Source: Hyalella azteca (lineage: Eukaryota; Arthropoda; Malacostraca; Amphipoda; Hyalellidae). From it: a stretch of 64,000 nucleotides of DNA. The notes under the pieces are model-generated. The model was not told the DNA's origin and made no database searches. It worked only from the letters and a program-made list of their open reading frames with translations. The stretch covers positions 156,289 to 220,288 of the forward strand of contig NW_025940648.1 of assembly GCF_000764305.2 (NCBI RefSeq). The letters are read 5' to 3'. Positions 18,657-30,200 of the stretch are shown here, piece after piece. The position numbers and the translations under genes were made by a program. Every line of letters starts with the position of its first letter. Within the stretch, counting starts at the first letter, position 1.

Positions 18657-20662
18657 CTTAATAAAACAATTACGAATAATGTCGTCTGTTAATTAATCTG
18701 AACGATAACGTGCACTAATCACAAACAGTGTGCACAACCGAACCTTCACTGCCGCTTGCCACCAATTCGCGTCTGTCCGATATCCGTTAATCCAGTCCTG
18801 ATCCGCTCTATGAAATTCAACCTCCTATTATGTTAATTGCATCGTTTGCACGGCTATCTGCTAATGGTACTTCAGTGATGGTTTCAATAGAAGGATAACA
18901 TCGCGTAAGTAACTTGCAGGCATAAGAAAACAACCGCAAGGATGAAATTGAAGCCAACTAAGCGGGGCGTTAGAGAGGAGCACGAAATTAACTTGCAAAC
19001 AGGAAGTGTCACGTCGCAGTCGCAACTGCTCGAGATAACTAAGCAAGAGGCACGTCGTGCGATCGTGGGCAAGGCCGCGTGTACCGGGTAGCAGGCTGCA
19101 GAAATGTTCGTCTTATCTCACGTACTTGAACACTAGCTTGGACAGGAACCCACGTTTCAGAAGTGAACGAAGTGCACGTTCTTTGAACAATTACGATACT
19201 AAAATGATTAGCGTAAGATAGAAAAGTTTTGAGGACTGTAATTTAATAGATTCATGCAATTTGGAATGTTCTTCCGAAAAAAATCTGGGCTAGACAACGT
19301 ATCGGTGTGGGGAAAGAAGGAAGAGCAATTGAGAAGACATCAGAAATCTCGTGGATTACTGTTCATTTCAAGCATTCACATGATTCCGTTGAAAGTCAGA
19401 GACTTTAATGAAACTATTTGAATTCCAATAAATAGATTTCGGGACACATAAATTTGTGTTGCTTGTACACAAATAGCACATGTTTAAAAAAATTCTGTTC
19501 TATTTCTCGTTTCATTTACCCATAAACAGGCGAGATATTCTTAGTTAACACAGGTTCATTAAATTACTCTGATCAACTACATTTCTGATGTTTGAAGATT
19601 TACGGTAGTTTCCGACATGATTTGTTACCTTCAGCAAACTTGATGAATTTATTTCCCGTTCTATCATCTATATACGTGATTAGAGGGTAGCGAAATTGTC
19701 AGATTCGGTCACTGAAATTCCTTAATCCCGTGACTGTAGTCGTAAGTTGGACAGCGCCCGCCATTGGGCTCATCTTTGGTATTTGGTCGGTCACATAGCA
19801 AAAGGAAACTGACTAGCAGCTGCTTCTACGAAGTTGACGCGTCCTTTTGAGGTCAAGTTCTTATCTCAAATATTTTGTAAGTATAGGCAAATAAATGCCT
19901 ATAGTTGCAATAAGGGCGAGATTTTGGTCAGACATCATCGACAATAATGAAATGAAAACTACTTCTCATCAGGATGATCAGGAGCAAACTCGATTGCAAG
20001 TTTACTGTTAGTTTGATCTTTTCGTGTAGGTCTGTGATTGGTAGCTGTCCATTAGTTTCGAGGTGTTTGGTTTGCTAAAATTGAATCCGTACGTGTTAGT
20101 ATTAGTAACCGCGTGAATATTGCACAGTCAGCGTCGTGGAGTGTGGACTAGTGGTCGTGGTCGCTGCCACTCGCACAAAGCTTATCGGAAGATTGTGCCT
20201 TTCTGTTCTTTCAAAGAAATTCATTCTCGTACACTGAACCAGTTATTCTAGTATTGATGCATTATTTTCGAGTGTATTTGAGTGGAGCAGCATTTCATTG
20301 CAGACCCTTGACGCTAGCCTATTCCGCGTGAATCGTTTGCCAGAAACTGGACGTTAGTAATATCTCGGATTCATTTCCTTCTCTTGCCATGCTCAATTTT
20401 AAACAGCGCCAACTTTTAATTTTTGCGCCGTAAATTCTTGGTAATTCCCCGAATAAAAAATGACCGTGAAATTATTCGTTTCTAAAGGGGCGCTCGATCT
20501 TTTAAATTTAGCCACCAAAATCGAATTGTGTTCAATTGATGGTGCTGTATCCATCTTCACTCTCGAGATGATGATCCTATAAATTATTGTTTCAAAAAGA
20601 TACAGTAACTAATTAGGACCTATAAACGAATTAGTCGTCGTTGGAAGTGTAAAACAGTAACC

Positions 20663-20725
20663 ATGAATTTAGCCGGAAGAATTGTCAAGAATACGCGTAT
20701 GAATTCATTGTTTTATTCAACGAAT
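20663..20725 (+). CDS. Possible first exon with a mitochondrial-type presequence
   Basis: ACCATGA opens a 21-codon frame reading MNLAGRIVKNTRMNSLFYST, followed at once by a strong donor AAT/GTAAGT. The peptide is basic, without acidic residues, and ends in FYSTN, like many mitochondrial targeting peptides. No partner exon was found, so it may be chance or an alternative first exon. Confidence 0.25.
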
Positions 20726-21057
20726 GTAAGTAATACTTGAAATTCCTGTAATAGTAACATTATAAAAGAGAAATTGGAACGGATTTGTCGGCATTTCCAG
20801 TAATGTATGAAATTCAGGCTGCTGCTGCTGCTGCAAATTAGCTGAAAATTCAGTCTACTGGCTCTGGAAAGGAGAAAATGTTTCCATTAACCTTCTCCAT
20901 TTTGAGTAAATTTTCTCATTTTAGCTCTTCATAGCGCTTCACATAAACACGCTAAAGTTGCTGTATTTACAAAGAAGTATTATTTTGAACACCATTAAGT
21001 AAAAATTAACGCTTTCTCAGAACAATTGATTTGCGCTAGCGTGAATTCCCTTTGTTG

Positions 21058-21250
21058 ATGGAAGTTCTTCTTGTGATTATATCCCTGGTGGGGGGCGCCA
21101 TTGGGGTTCTTGGGGAGGACGGGGCTGCTGGAGGGGCACGGGGATGTGCTTGGGGTCGCGTGCCCCCAGTTTGATCCCCGGACCCCAGCCTGGGATCACG
21201 TGGCCATCACGGAGGAGGGCGTGCGACGTTCGCTGGTCCAGTACTTCAAA
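21058..21250 (+). CDS. VWA7: VWA7-like exon 1 (frame conflict)
   Basis: The ATG at 21058 gives MEVLLVIISLVGGAIGVLGE, a good signal peptide, but that frame meets TGA just before the conserved part. The conserved FDPRTPAWDHVAITEEGVRR continuing to SLVQYF is in another frame, which ends at donor TTCAAA/GTGAGT in phase 0. The switch falls in a G-rich stretch (21090-21170), so a one-base assembly error is the simplest explanation. A short GT-AG intron ending at GTGCCCCCAG is an alternative but would leave too short a signal peptide. Confidence 0.6.
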
Positions 21251-24200
21251 GTGAGTAACCCTGCCGCTAAACCCTGCAGTTAAACCCTGCAGCTAAACCC
21301 TGCCTCTAAACCCTGCAGTTAAACCCTGCAGCCAAGCCCTGCCTCTAAACCCTGCAGTTAAACCCTGCAGTTAAACCCTGCCGCTAAACCCTGCAGTTAA
21401 ACCCTGCAGCTAAACCCTGCCTCTAAACCCTGCAGTTAAACCCTGCAGCCAAGCCCTGCCTCTAAACCCTGCAGTTAAACCCTGCAGTTAAACCCTGCCG
21501 CTAAACCCTGCAGTTAAACCCTGCAGCTAAACCCTGCCTCTAAACCCTGCAGTTAAACCCTGCAGCCAAGCCCTGCCTCTAAACCCTGCAGCTAAACCCT
21601 GCAGTTAAACCCTGCAGCTAAACCCTGCCGCTAAACCCTGCCGCTAAGCCCTGCAGCTAAACCCTGCCGCTTAAAGGTTGTACTTTCTCTCGATTTTATA
21701 ACCCCTGAGATTTGTGATTAATGTGCATAATTAATAGGGAAATGTTAGCGTTGACATTACGTCGTCATAACGTTACCTGGACGTATAAGTTTAAAGATAA
21801 AATATAACCAGGTTCTTATATACTTACCAATTACTTCTTTGAGAAATAGATGATGTAATTGAACTAATTGAGGGGAAGAGCATTCTTATTTTATTATGAT
21901 TGCATGATCTTTATCGACTATGTCCTTGTAATAAAATAAATCCACGGGCAATTTGTGGATCTGCGATCAACAGATCATTACTCATGCAGTTGTGAATAAT
22001 TTCACAGTTAAATCGAATTTTCTCTTTTGAATATTGTCAATATTCCAAGATGCAATTCCAGTCTATTTGTATATGACTCAAATCAATCTTTCTTTTATAA
22101 TCTGTTGCGTTCTCACAACGATAAAAACAGTCCCAGATTATTATATTTTCACTACTATATGCTTCCGAGTTAGGATGGAATTAATAGCGTTTTATTCTGT
22201 AAGGAATGACTACGTAATGGTCTTAAGCTCCATTATGCGCTCATCCGCTTAGGCAATAATTTTGGACAAGCTTTATGCAAATCATTGTCTTTAACAAGTC
22301 TGGAACTAATGCAAATCAACTAAACGATGCTTGATGCAAATCCAATTATTGGATTCTGGTCTGTTACAGAAAAAGTCTTACGCACTTGATATCATAGGCA
22401 TGGAGTTTATTGCGTATCGTTCTTTATGTGGGATTTTCCGAGATGCTGAGCTAAAAACTGTTTCTTCTGTTCTGAAATTTTTTCAATTTCTTTCTTCTTT
22501 TATTCATTTTTTATTGCTACATAATCCTGTTAGTTGCGCATTGTTTCAAGCTTACTTAGCTTTGATACTAACAGGATACTACCTCTAGCGAAGGGAAATT
22601 TCACCTGTCACAACACAGGAAAAGTTGTTATTTTATACTTTTATTTCTGTGAGTCAGCTTGGTTTCAAGATAGATTGTTATGTATCAACAACAGACTTTG
22701 AATGAAATTTTCGTGTTTAAATTAAAATAAATTTAAAATAATAGTAGTACGCCTGCATACCTCTACGCTCTAGCCCAGCAATAATCGCATGGCAATGAAT
22801 TCGCCAGCAGAGTCTCCAGCGATCTTAGGTTTGATTGTGGTCTTACTGAGGGGGCGGGTGAGGAGGCAAAACAGGAAGGCCGAATGCAAGCAAAAACGAC
22901 ATCTACTTAACACCACAAATGTCTGAGTGTATACTGCTTTGTACACTTGCTAACGGCATGTTTCATGGTGCAGAAGCCTAACAGGTCTCCGTCATGCATA
23001 TAAAAGAATATTGTTTTCTAGTTCAACTAGATTAAATGAAATCGGCCCGGAGCAGTTCCATTAATCTGGGACCGATAATCTTCATCTTTTGAGAAGTACT
23101 TGATTTACTGTTTAACTGCTGGGTATTTCGTTAGGAATTACGTGTAAATTTTCTACTGGATTTTATTATAATTAAATTTAATGACACGTTGTTACGTTTC
23201 TATTACGCTCCAGGAGGTACCTAATGCAAAAACAAAGAGGGTACTCGACTACCGCCGTGGCATGACGCTGGAAGAGGCCTACCGCGCATACCACGATCCG
23301 AATGTACCTACCAAGCGCCTCCTGCTGGCCCTGCAGGATATCGCCGACGCTGCAGCGGACACCCACGTCGGAGGCATGGGTGCCCAGCCAATGTAAGTAG
23401 CCAATACGAGTTTGTGGCCCGAGTACTATTACAAACGGTATAAGAGACCAAATGATTTCAGTGGCGTGAGACTTACGGTACAATGTAACCAACGAGTCAT
23501 CCCTAGCTGTAACTCAAATTTGTAAGAAGTACTTGCAGTAAACTTAGAGTTGCAAGAATATTTGCCTGCATGGCCATGGGTTATTTGAGTCATTGCAACT
23601 TAAATTAAATGAGTGTTTTTTTTATTTAAAAGTGTTTTTGCACATTATTTAGCTGTATGTTATGGTATAAAACGGAAGAACTGATTGCCTTTTCATGTCC
23701 AGTATGATGAGATTTTTAAGCGATAAGTGGAACGAATTTGTCACTTTTAAACAGAGATGCCGACCATACAGTGAATAAATGAGTGGGTATCAAAATCAAC
23801 AACCGATGTTGTATAAACGCGTGCAGGATCATTGAAGCATGCCGCCTGGGCCGAACAAAGGGATGTATTGAATAGTGGTTAAGGTGAGCACAGGAAAAAC
23901 ATTTCAATAATTTTAGAATTTCTTTTTATTACTTGCAACAAGTCGAATCTGTTAGAGAGATTAGGTGGTATCAATAGTAGCAAGAGGGAGTCGCGAAAAA
24001 AAAAACGCTTTAGCCTCAGGTTCTGATGTGCATTAATTGATGAAAGAAGGACGGAACGTCAAGAAATGATTGCCACGTAGACTGTGAAATTTTGGCTCCG
24101 AAAGTAGAAGTAGATTCGGCTTTCGAAGCTCGGTAGATAGTTCGTTGTGAAGAAAGAACATAATCATCATATTTGAGTTCATCAATCGTCACACAACCAT

Positions 24201-27200
24201 CACATCAGTGATGAGTTGAAGGGGTCAAAATTCAAACCTGAGACTTTTTTGCCAGCGGTCGGATCGTGATCAGAGATCATGACAAGAATGAGAAGTTCTA
24301 AATCTGAGAACGATGGCCTTATGGTTGCTTCGTCACAATACAAGCACAAATAAGTCATGACAATATTGAGCGCAATTATGTGGAAATACAGTAGTGAAAA
24401 TTATCTATTGAGCAAAAATATCGAACAGTAAAACTTGGGCAATTATGTGTCCTATACCACGATTTCTAATAATAAATTCTGCACTTGGGGCAGAACAATA
24501 TCTTGCGAGGCAATTTTGTCAAGATTACGTCTTACCTTCTTTATAATTAAGACCAATTCAATTTAATTAATTAAAACTTTGTAAGCTTAGCAAGTGTATG
24601 GAGATGTTGCTTGCACGGTTCTCACAGCTAGTGAGCGATGTATCCTTGCGAATTCAGTTCTTTTGATTGCAAACGCTTGGTCAGCAGAAAACACTATAAG
24701 CTCAGCGAATTAAAGCTGATGAGTTTCTTAACGAGAATGTCGAGGCGCGATCAGCGAGTACACGGCATTCATTATTGCGGTTCCTAATGATGTTTTATTT
24801 ATTTATTGTTTACATCACCTAGGCAGAAAATGATCAGATTGGTTTAATAATCGAGTAATATGAGGGTGATTTGGTAAAAATATTGTATCTCAAAATCTCT
24901 TCATTGAACTTGTGTTAGAGAAACGTTTCATGTACGTAAATTCTATATGTTATAGGAGACTGACAGTGTTTGATAGTATATAAGTATTTTAGGATATTCG
25001 ACTGAAAATTTATGAAGTATATTCATCGTATCAGTGGTACCATTGTGTAAGCGGAGATGAGGTATCGTGAAATTTTACAACTATATTGAGATGTTGTACA
25101 AACATTAAGAGTATTATTTCACTCGCTTTAAATAAAAACGTTGATTTCATTGGAGGAGAATGCAAAGAACGAACAAGATGTTATCCTTACGATCGTATCA
25201 ATCATTATCGTGAACTGATGATAAATTATCTAGCGTATCATTGGAATTGGTATCATTGTATTATACTATGCAGTTGATCAGAATATTTCTGCTATTATCA
25301 GTACATTATTCCCTACGAATTGAAATTGAATTAAATCCTCCTATAAATGTAGCTGAAATCAAAATTGGCACCGAAATGTTTCGATGCAATAGAGAGACAA
25401 GGAAAACTGCCGAGGTTACTCAAAAAGAAGTATTGGCATTGACGTCTCAACAAGCTTGATGTCATTACGATGTCTCGGTATGAGATCGAAATCAAACGAT
25501 CCCCTTTATGTGAAGCTACATTTATAGAGGCCAAAAACGTATGGTTATTGCAAAAGAGCGGCGTTGATTCGGTTTTGCAGTAATTGATAATTGGCAATTT
25601 CATTTCTTTTGTGTTAAGGGATCGATCCTCGATTTTTTTCAAAGTTCAGTCGACTTGAATATTATATTTACAATGAGAATTTTTGGTGTCCTTCATTCCA
25701 AAAACGGTCTAAATCAAGCTCGCGTGAAGTATTGCAGGAATAATTACACCGAGATAGATAATAAATGCGTCTGACTTTTTTTGCACTTTATTTTGTAAAC
25801 GTCAATTTCCCTTAAATTCATGTAATGTGTTGAGCATTAAAATTCTCCTAACTTCACTCGTGTAGATATAAATTCCAAACAGTGTTACGTTACAAAAAAT
25901 GAACCCTCGTGTTTATGCTTATTATATACTTATATTATTTTTCGACTTGCATGAAAATGAAGAAACGTCATTTTAAAATTTAAAGCTGCAAGGTGACTTG
26001 GAGGTTTCACAACAGGATATTTTTTATCAAAAGTTTTGTTTGCGATGGACCTGTTTGTATACGAGTGCGTTTGCTCTGTCCAATTCCTCGGAATGCTCAG
26101 GCATGAAATGAAATTTGCTCCAAGTCGTCAAAGGGAAAAAGTAATTTTAATATTCAAATGGTCAAAGGGAAGTAGTGATCAAATGCTGTATTTTTCTAAT
26201 CTTAGATTAAAAAATCAAACGTGTTCTTCTCGAGGTGAGGTCGTGTCAGTGCATAGTTTACGAGATCGTTGCTCTCTGTAGTATCCCTGATAATCGCTGT
26301 CGAGTTATCATAGCCCAGAGATATTCGCCATGCTGCTCTTAACGTTGAGTTGACAGTTTAGGTGTAGTGAGAAGGAGACATCTTCACAAGGCGGAAGCTT
26401 CGTGCCCGTGCCATAAAGAAATATAATGGGCGCGTTGGTAAATGAGAAACAGCTAGTGGGCAGTTGAGAAGGCCGTCATTATTTAGTAATCAATGCCAAA
26501 AGTATTCGTCAGCCTGCATGTCGAAAGGGTTAGCCGTGAACCCATTCCTCAGGTACAGACATTGTAGTTGACTAATGTAGGTTTTCTAGGCACGAGGCTG
26601 CAAGTCTCTAAAGTCTAAAAGAATATTCTGACAATGACAACAAAACGGAATCAAAGAATTGAGCTTAGCGAATCACAATTGTCTTCTTGTCTTAGAATGC
26701 AATAAGGCAGTTTCTAATTGGAAGCTCGCTTTATTTATTCCGAAATAAGTGCGCATTTGTATTAAACATATCTTGTTAATTGCTTATTCTTCTGTATTTT
26801 TTCGCTTTCGTACTTAGTATTCCCTCTGCACAGCCATTGCTGTAAAATGTAAATGAACTATTGTTCATTTCTTACCATAACTGGCTCAAGACGTTCAAGA
26901 AGGCACGTTTAGGCCAAGACTCCAGGAATTCATGACGGAAAGTGGAGTACATGAAGGAGAAAATGAAACACTTTTACTTTTAAAATTAAACTGGGAAAAT
27001 TAAGGCACATCTTAAGGTGAACAACATAATTGTTACGGACACGATACAAATGAATAAATGTAGAACTTCAATTTTATCCTTATGAAAACAGCACTCTTAT
27101 TCTTGATTTTCGAACCGCATAGAAATTAAGTCTTCAATCGCTGTTTTAACCTTCCTCCTTTACCACGAAACGTTGATCCGTAGTGCGATCCCGTTGAGTG

Positions 27201-30200
27201 GCTCTTCCCATGTCGCGACCTTAACAATCTCGAAGGTTCTCTGCCGCAATGACGGTCGTATTGTTCTAAGTGACCGCATTATATATGGTTGTCGTTTTTT
27301 AGCTGTAGCCTCGCTTTTTGCATGATGTCTCAAGTTGCGCATGGACGTAGAATTGTTAGCGGATATGGAATAGAATATATAGAATAGCGATTTCAGCGTT
27401 TATTAGGCCGTAGGCTTGTTGCCGATTCTTAACACCGCAGAACATTCGCAGCTTGTTACAGTCTCGAACTCACAACTCACTGCTCCAATTCTGCTGTGCT
27501 TATAATAGGAGGCGCATGACTGTGAAAGCATCGGAACGTCAGAGCAGCGACCTTGAACTGAATGCGTGCGCTGTCAGTGAAGATCGCGCTATATTGACAT
27601 AACATAGTCGAATTTTTGCTATGCACACGAGTCGCGCAGCAGTGCTACTTACGGATTGCAGTTTATCAAGTGCCGTGGTCAGAAGTACATAGTGTGGCAT
27701 TACCATATTTCAATCTGGTCAGAACGAGCGCCACCACGAGGGCCTCGAGAGAGCGGCTGACACTACGTATTCGTGGTAGAGCGCCACGACAAGCGGTGGT
27801 GACTTTTCCAATGTGATTGTTCATAGAAAGTTCTGAGTCCAGTAGAATACCGAGGTTGCGAACCGAAGACGCAGGCATGACGAACTCGTTGCCCACGCGA
27901 ACAGGGTTGGTAGGAAGCTGATGCCGGCGCAGAGCAGTCTCAAACCAAATAAAATCAGTTTTTGATGTATTGAGCTGGAGCTGGTTGTTGGGCATCCAGT
28001 CCGAGACGGCATCCATGCAGACAGACATCCAGTTCTGCAGCGGTGCAGCGTCAGCAGCTAGGATTATCTCGCAGTTTAATCACTGCTGGTGCTGCCGTAC
28101 ATAAATGGCCGTTGGCCGTACATAAAAGGATGTTGGCCGCACATAAATGTTACAAAGTCGCGGTCGTCATTTGTAGATGTCATAACCGTTATCATAGCTG
28201 TATCGACGAGTCCAAGTGTCTAGCGACCGGTAATATACAATGGAGTTCATAACATAAGTAGTTTCATTATTCGCCCTCAACTTCGTTCTGAAAAATTCTG
28301 TGCTTTCATATGCGAAAAAAACGTAGTTCCAAATGAAGGATTAAATGTCAAGTTGGAAGTACAAAGATGCCAAGAATAGTTCAACGCCATGACATCAAGA
28401 TTTAAAGTTAGATGAGGTACAGGTACCGAAAAATGATGTCAAGAGGCCAGACTCCGCCTTCGCTTTCTTATGCATACGCAAAGGCATTGTCAATGTTAAA
28501 GAACTTTCAAAGTAAATATTTAGCTCCATCAATGACGCTTTTGGACAGTGCAAGTTGCAATTTCATTAGGCAGGCGCGCCACAGTGTTGACAGGTGGTGA
28601 ACAAACCGGCATTCCGTAACCCAAAATCTCTGCACAAGTTTTGAGCATAACAAAATTACTACCTTTTAAATTTTACCCACACAATATTCAGAAAAACTAA
28701 CAAAATGAATTTGCATTTGAAAGAATGAATTATAAAATATACATCATCCAGGAGCTGCGGCTCTGTTTCATTGTAACGCGAGGACTGCTTCTTAAACATC
28801 GCTCTTAAAGAAGCCGGGTTAAAGGATGATAAAACTATACTGAATTGGTCCTGTACTAAGCCCTCTGTTGAATCCAAATACTTTCCTGCGAGATAAGTTT
28901 GAGACATTCAACAGTACTTATTAAGGCAATAGTTTTAAAATTCAGTCCTCTGGTATCTAAGTATTATCAGTCATTAAGCAGGGTATACGTAAACATGTAA
29001 CCTGGCATTCCATCATCACCATCAGGTACCACTTCAACAACGAACAGTTCGCGGCGTCACATGCGGTGCTGCAGGCGCGGTGGGGGCGGCTAGTAGGCGC
29101 GTTGAAGACGCGTGAAGTGGCGGCGGCGAGGTACCTGCTGGGCACGTCGCTCGCAGCCTTGCAAGACTTCTACTCGCACTCCAACTGGATCGAGCTGGGC
29201 CACGACTCCATCCTTGAAGGTCTTGGTGAGTGTGTTGCAGCGGTTGAGCCACACGGTTCATCAATCCCACATCTAATTCATCTGGATTCATTCCAGGCAT
29301 CTGCTCACAGGCCATGCGATGCGTCTCTTCAGTCGTAAATTAACACCAATTGAAAATTTCTGAATCATACATAACGTTTGGTGTTCATTATTGAAGATTC
29401 TCTACTTACTATAGACGGAATAAATTGAAAACCTGGCGTATAATAGAGTTACATAAACAGATAATATGAAATTTGCGAACACAATGAAATTAACAACTAT
29501 AAGTTGATTGCATTTTTTCGATAATGGTTTTTTGCAAGTCGATTAACACCTGACATGGCAAGTGTCACGGCCTCAGATAACTTTCTAAAGTGATTTCAGC
29601 CACGAGTTGACTTTCGCAGGTTGAACAAAGAAGGTAACCTGATCAAGAATCTTAAGGGGAGCGTCTCAGGTAAAAAATATCTCGGATATCACTGGACGGA
29701 TCGATTCGAAATTTGGTACACGTATGTAAAACGTAATTCTGTTTTTTCTTGTTCGTGTGAATTTTTCGAAAAATTGAGAGTAAACTTAGAAAACGGCCAA
29801 AAAGGGGATACTGTTAATCAGTCCTGTGATTTTCAGGCTACAACATCGAGACACATATCATTCGATGCGTAAAGACCATATCTAAAAACGTAACTTCGGC
29901 TTATTTTTAATTTCTCATTTTTGTGAGTGTGGGAGCACTTTTTCCGAAATGTTTCGAAATTTTTCGATTTTACCTCCGCCTTCCCCCTTTTTGCAAAATA
30001 AAATTCGAACTATAACGAACTTGAAAAAAACCCTAGTTACGTTTGTAGATCTTTTATTTGCGAATCGAACGGTATATTTCTCATTGATGTAGCTACAGAA
30101 CGCTAGGAGGAGATAGGTTTCAAGTGACAATAAGTGTGAATGTTCAGTAGAGCCCGACAAAGTCTCGGGCGCCTCGAAATCGGCATTCGAGACTGCAATG

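Larger units (their letters stand above)
17077..20662. other. Region between the GPATCH2-like and VWA7-like genes
   Basis: About 3.6 kb, mostly AT-rich. 17100-17280 is pyrimidine-rich. Two weak candidates are listed separately (18004-18350 and 18479-18656). The rest shows no gene, transposon or repeat. Confidence 0.4.

Noticed and set aside
20817..20834. GCT/CTG microsatellite as a coding polyglutamine or polyalanine tract
   Set aside because: About six units, no open frame or splice sites around it.
29034..29315. Minus-strand frames over exon 3 of the VWA7-like gene
   Set aside because: Shadow of a GC-rich exon; the + frame has the conserved LQDFYSHSNW motif.
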